Of a stretch of 5,311 nt of DNA, positions 4,068-5,311 are shown piece by piece. Both the position numbers and the translations under genes were made by a program. Position 1 is the stretch's first letter. Every line of letters starts with the position of its first letter. Below the pieces are notes generated by a model. It worked only from the letters and a program-made list of their open reading frames with translations. It ran no database searches and was not told where the DNA came from. Location of the stretch: assembly GCA_041665985.1 (NCBI GenBank), contig JBAYHV010000033.1, positions 1 to 5,311 of the forward strand, in the 5' to 3' direction. This DNA is from CAIRYW01 sp041665985. Its GTDB lineage: Bacteria; Patescibacteriota; Minisyncoccia; Phycocordibacterales; CAIRYW01.

Positions 4068-4628
4068 ATGAAAGAAAAAAAACTTTTTTCAGAGATTCGA
4101 GACCGCAAGCTTCCTACTCAAAAATTTAGGAAAAATTCTAATAGCCTCTCTATTTTTCTTGCCAAAAAAACTTTAGCAAAGATCCCAAAACAAAAACTAG
4201 ATAAAGTTGTAATTGTTATGGTTCTTCGATCTTCTCTTGCAATGCTTCCTGCTTTTTTAAAATATTTTCCAACGGCTCCTGTTGGATTTATTGGTCTTAA
4301 GCGCGACGAAAAAACAGCGATCGCCAAAAAATATTATGAAAATCTTCCAAAATTCAATAAAAATTCTGTAGTGATTGTTCCTGATCCAATGCTTGCAACT
4401 GGAGGCAGTTTGAATCAAACTTTAGTGATCCTTATGGAAAAAGGAGTACTTCCAAAAAATATCTATTTTACTGGATTTATTGGAGCTACTGAAGGTGTTG
4501 ATCTGACTACTCAAATTATCCCCAAAGAAAACATTACTCTTTTTGCTATTGATCCAAAACTTGATAGTAAAAAATATATTGTCCCTGGTCTTGGAGATTT
4601 TGGCGATAGATATTTTAGATCTAATTAA
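4068..4628 (+). CDS. upp: Uracil phosphoribosyltransferase-like protein, shortened
   Basis: UPRT makes UMP from uracil and PRPP. This 186-aa protein aligns with E. coli Upp by eye. RDRKLPTQKFRK (11-22) matches the N-terminal REQDISTKRFRE block. MVLRSSLAML (51-60) corresponds to PILRAGLGMM. DPMLATGGS (106-114) is the PRPP loop. YIVPGLGDFGDRYF (170-183) matches the C-terminal uracil-binding segment. Two differences stand out. About 25 residues forming the beta-hairpin arm before the LRAG strand are missing, as is the HPLVKHKL N-terminus. RAG has become RSS. PRPP and uracil contacts otherwise look preserved, so activity is plausible, but oligomer form or substrate may differ. It is coupled to the upstream phosphoribosyltransferase (2-nt gap). 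Confidence 0.85.
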   Translation: MKEKKLFSEIRDRKLPTQKFRKNSNSLSIFLAKKTLAKIPKQKLDKVVIVMVLRSSLAMLPAFLKYFPTAPVGFIGLKRDEKTAIAKKYYENLPKFNKNSVVIVPDPMLATGGSLNQTLVILMEKGVLPKNIYFTGFIGATEGVDLTTQIIPKENITLFAIDPKLDSKKYIVPGLGDFGDRYFRSN

Positions 4629-4637
4629 AATAATAAA

Positions 4638-4844
4638 ATGAACGATCAAGAAAATTTAGAAGATAAAATTGAACAAATACACGAGGCTCTGTCTGATGAC
4701 AATAGACATTTTTTTAGGGTGAATCATGATTGGAAGGAGGGTAGTGATGATGAATTAATGATGTGGTATATCGATAACGGAGGAGCTAAAGGACATGCAG
4801 AAAGACGCGCAGAACGTGAAAAACAAGAAAAAGAAAGCCTTTAA
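4638..4844 (+). CDS. Charged hypothetical protein, 68 aa, end of operon
   Basis: It starts 9 nt after the UPRT-like stop and continues the operon. The N-terminal half is acidic (MNDQENLEDKIEQIHEALSDDN), the middle has HFFRVNHDWKEGSDDELMMWYIDNGGAKGH (24-53), and the end is a charged helix (AERRAEREKQEKESL). There is no signal peptide or membrane segment, and the family is not recognised. The aromatic middle suggests a small folded core rather than a spurious frame. No Shine-Dalgarno, and no convincing terminator follows before the convergent gene at 4863. Confidence 0.65.
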   Translation: MNDQENLEDKIEQIHEALSDDNRHFFRVNHDWKEGSDDELMMWYIDNGGAKGHAERRAEREKQEKESL

Positions 4845-4862
4845 TTTTTGATCATAAACTTC

Positions 4863-5060
4863 TTACTTTTTTAATATATAATTTTTTATTTTCTGATAAA
4901 TTTTGCTATTTGCTATTTTGTCTTGCAAGAGTAATCGAATACCTAAAAGTTCAAGTCCTACTACAATGATCCAACCTGCAGGAAATAAAGGAATTAGATG
5001 CAGGATCAAACCTAATATGATCAAAACAGCACCCAGGATCTTTTTTGTAGTAATTTTCAT
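4863..5060 (-). CDS. PGPGW-like two-segment membrane protein, 65 aa
   Basis: A small inner-membrane protein. A basic N-terminus (KITTKK) leads to segment 1 (about 8-24, ILGAVLIILGLILHLIP), then the turn PLFPAGW (24-30), segment 2 (about 30-46, IIVVGLELLGIRLLL) and a basic cytoplasmic tail (KIYQKIKNYILKK). The proline-rich turn ending in GW, followed directly by a second hydrophobic segment, resembles the PGPGW family, whose function is unknown; the first PG of the motif is not exact. It has its own promoter (5086-5099) and converges on the phosphoribosyltransferase operon with 18 bp between stops. No Shine-Dalgarno. Confidence 0.75.
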   Translation of the reverse strand: MKITTKKILGAVLIILGLILHLIPLFPAGWIIVVGLELLGIRLLLQDKIANSKIYQKIKNYILKK

Positions 5061-5085
5061 TTGTTTTTATTGTTTAAGTGGTTTC

Positions 5086-5099
5086 ATTTTACTACAAAA
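5086..5099 (-). promoter_or_regulatory. Promoter of the PGPGW-like gene
   Basis: Read on the minus strand this is TTTTGTAGTAAAAT, with the -10 TAAAAT (5091-5086) ending 25 nt before the ATG. It differs from the DUF5679 promoter at one base in 14, and from the mltG promoter at one base. No -35 is recognisable. Confidence 0.6.
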
Positions 5100-5133
5100 A
5101 CAGCTTTAATACGCACAAAAAAATTATTTTTTA

Positions 5134-5228
5134 GGAAATTGTTGCATTATTTTATTACAAGCATAGACTGAATCTAATCAACGGAGATTGTAAGGTGAAA
5201 ATTTTTCGCTACAAAACAAACAATTTCC
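5134..5228. repeat. 10-bp inverted repeat enclosing the first edge start site
   Basis: GGAAATTGTT (5134-5143) and AACAATTTCC (5219-5228) are exact reverse complements, 75 nt apart. They bracket the Shine-Dalgarno and GTG start of the frame at 5195. They could be an operator pair, or a long-range RNA stem if transcription starts before 5134. Chance occurrence in AT-rich DNA is possible. Confidence 0.35.
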
Positions 5229-5290
5229 AGAGTTTCTTGAAATCATCAACAGGGAGGTCAAAGTGGCTAGACGAAGACAAAGAGAAATAA
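5195..5290 (+). CDS. Possible 31-aa leader ORF with GTG start
   Basis: The GTG at 5195 is preceded by CGGAG (GGAG at 5183-5186, 8-nt spacing), a good ribosome binding site. The product MKIFRYKTNNFQSFLKSSTG...KWLDEDKEK is basic with an acidic end and belongs to no family I know. Its last 28 nt overlap, in another frame, the GTG-started gene at 5263, whose Shine-Dalgarno lies inside this ORF (Gly-Arg codons GGG AGG). That layout would couple translation of the two. It may equally be a chance frame in the leader of the next gene. Confidence 0.35.
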   Translation: MKIFRYKTNNFQSFLKSSTGRSKWLDEDKEK

Positions 5291-5311
5291 AGATACAAAG
5301 ACAAGTACAAA
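5263..5311 (+). CDS. Start of an Arg/Gln-rich protein, cut by the window edge
   Basis: The GTG at 5263 follows AGGGAGG (5251-5257) with 5-nt spacing, the strongest Shine-Dalgarno in the window. The frame stays open to the edge: (M)ARRRQREIKIQRQVQ. This basic N-terminus could be a nucleic-acid-binding tail or the cytoplasmic end of a membrane protein. Too little is present to name it. A weak promoter may lie upstream (TTGCAT at 5142-5147, TAGACT at 5164-5169). Confidence 0.45.
   Translation, partial: MARRRQREIKIQRQVQ

Noticed and set aside
3784..4649. Minus-strand frames opposite the two phosphoribosyltransferases
   Set aside because: The plus-strand frames carry unmistakable phosphoribosyltransferase motifs.
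4903..5109. Plus-strand frame opposite the PGPGW-like gene
   Set aside because: Its Cys- and Ile-rich product is the complement of membrane-segment codons; the minus frame has a matching promoter.
1..5311. Alternative genetic code (TGA as Gly, as in some CPR groups)
   Set aside because: TGA ends the 95-aa and 123-aa genes exactly at terminators, and no recognised protein contains an in-frame TGA.
1..5311. tRNA, rRNA or riboswitch
   Set aside because: No cloverleaf with a GTTCRAN T-loop and no known conserved riboswitch core could be found by reading both strands in the gaps; covariance models were not run.

Overview
The window is AT-rich and densely packed with short genes on both strands. 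It is probably from a Candidatus Patescibacteria (CPR) genome. That assignment is inference, from four traits: a DUF5679-type mini zinc-ribbon protein, very small genes with little spacing, almost no Shine-Dalgarno sequences before start codons, and extended -10 promoters without clear -35 boxes. TGA is used as a normal stop (2749-2751 and 2120-2122 on the minus strand), so this is not a TGA-recoded lineage.

Left part (1-1019). A minus-strand gene encodes a 77-aa exported protein (98-331) with a tail like a sortase signal. Another reading frame runs off the left edge. A plus-strand DUF5679 zinc-ribbon gene (602-760) has a clear promoter and a strong terminator that works in both directions. 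Between this gene and mltG lie about 200 bp without a convincing gene. They hold three repeat or structure elements: a degenerate REP/dRS3-like palindrome, a two-fold AGAGG/CCTCT array with 10-nt phasing, and a stem closed by GAATTACA/TGTAATTC.

Middle part (1020-3120, all minus strand). Four genes appear to be separate transcription units, each with its own promoter: mltG (cell-wall lytic transglycosylase), a 95-aa unknown, a 41-aa extremely basic peptide and a 123-aa acidic helical unknown. Two of their terminators are built partly from the last codons of the gene. The 41-aa gene ends at a perfect 59-bp palindrome.

Right part (3121-5311). A divergent promoter pair faces the 123-aa gene on one side and a plus-strand four-gene operon on the other. 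The operon encodes a three-segment membrane protein, a COG1926-type phosphoribosyltransferase, a shortened uracil-phosphoribosyltransferase-like protein and a 68-aa charged protein. Two PRPP-dependent enzymes side by side suggest nucleobase salvage or a related PRPP-linked job. A convergent minus-strand gene encodes a PGPGW-like membrane protein. At the right edge, two overlapping GTG-started frames have good Shine-Dalgarno sequences, unlike every other gene here.

The clearest unifying signal is a 14-bp promoter motif, TTTTGTRKTAHAAT, found upstream of four genes on both strands, with a looser fifth copy. I see no CRISPR array, rRNA, tRNA or transposase. No single element here amounts to a demonstrable new defence or mobile system.
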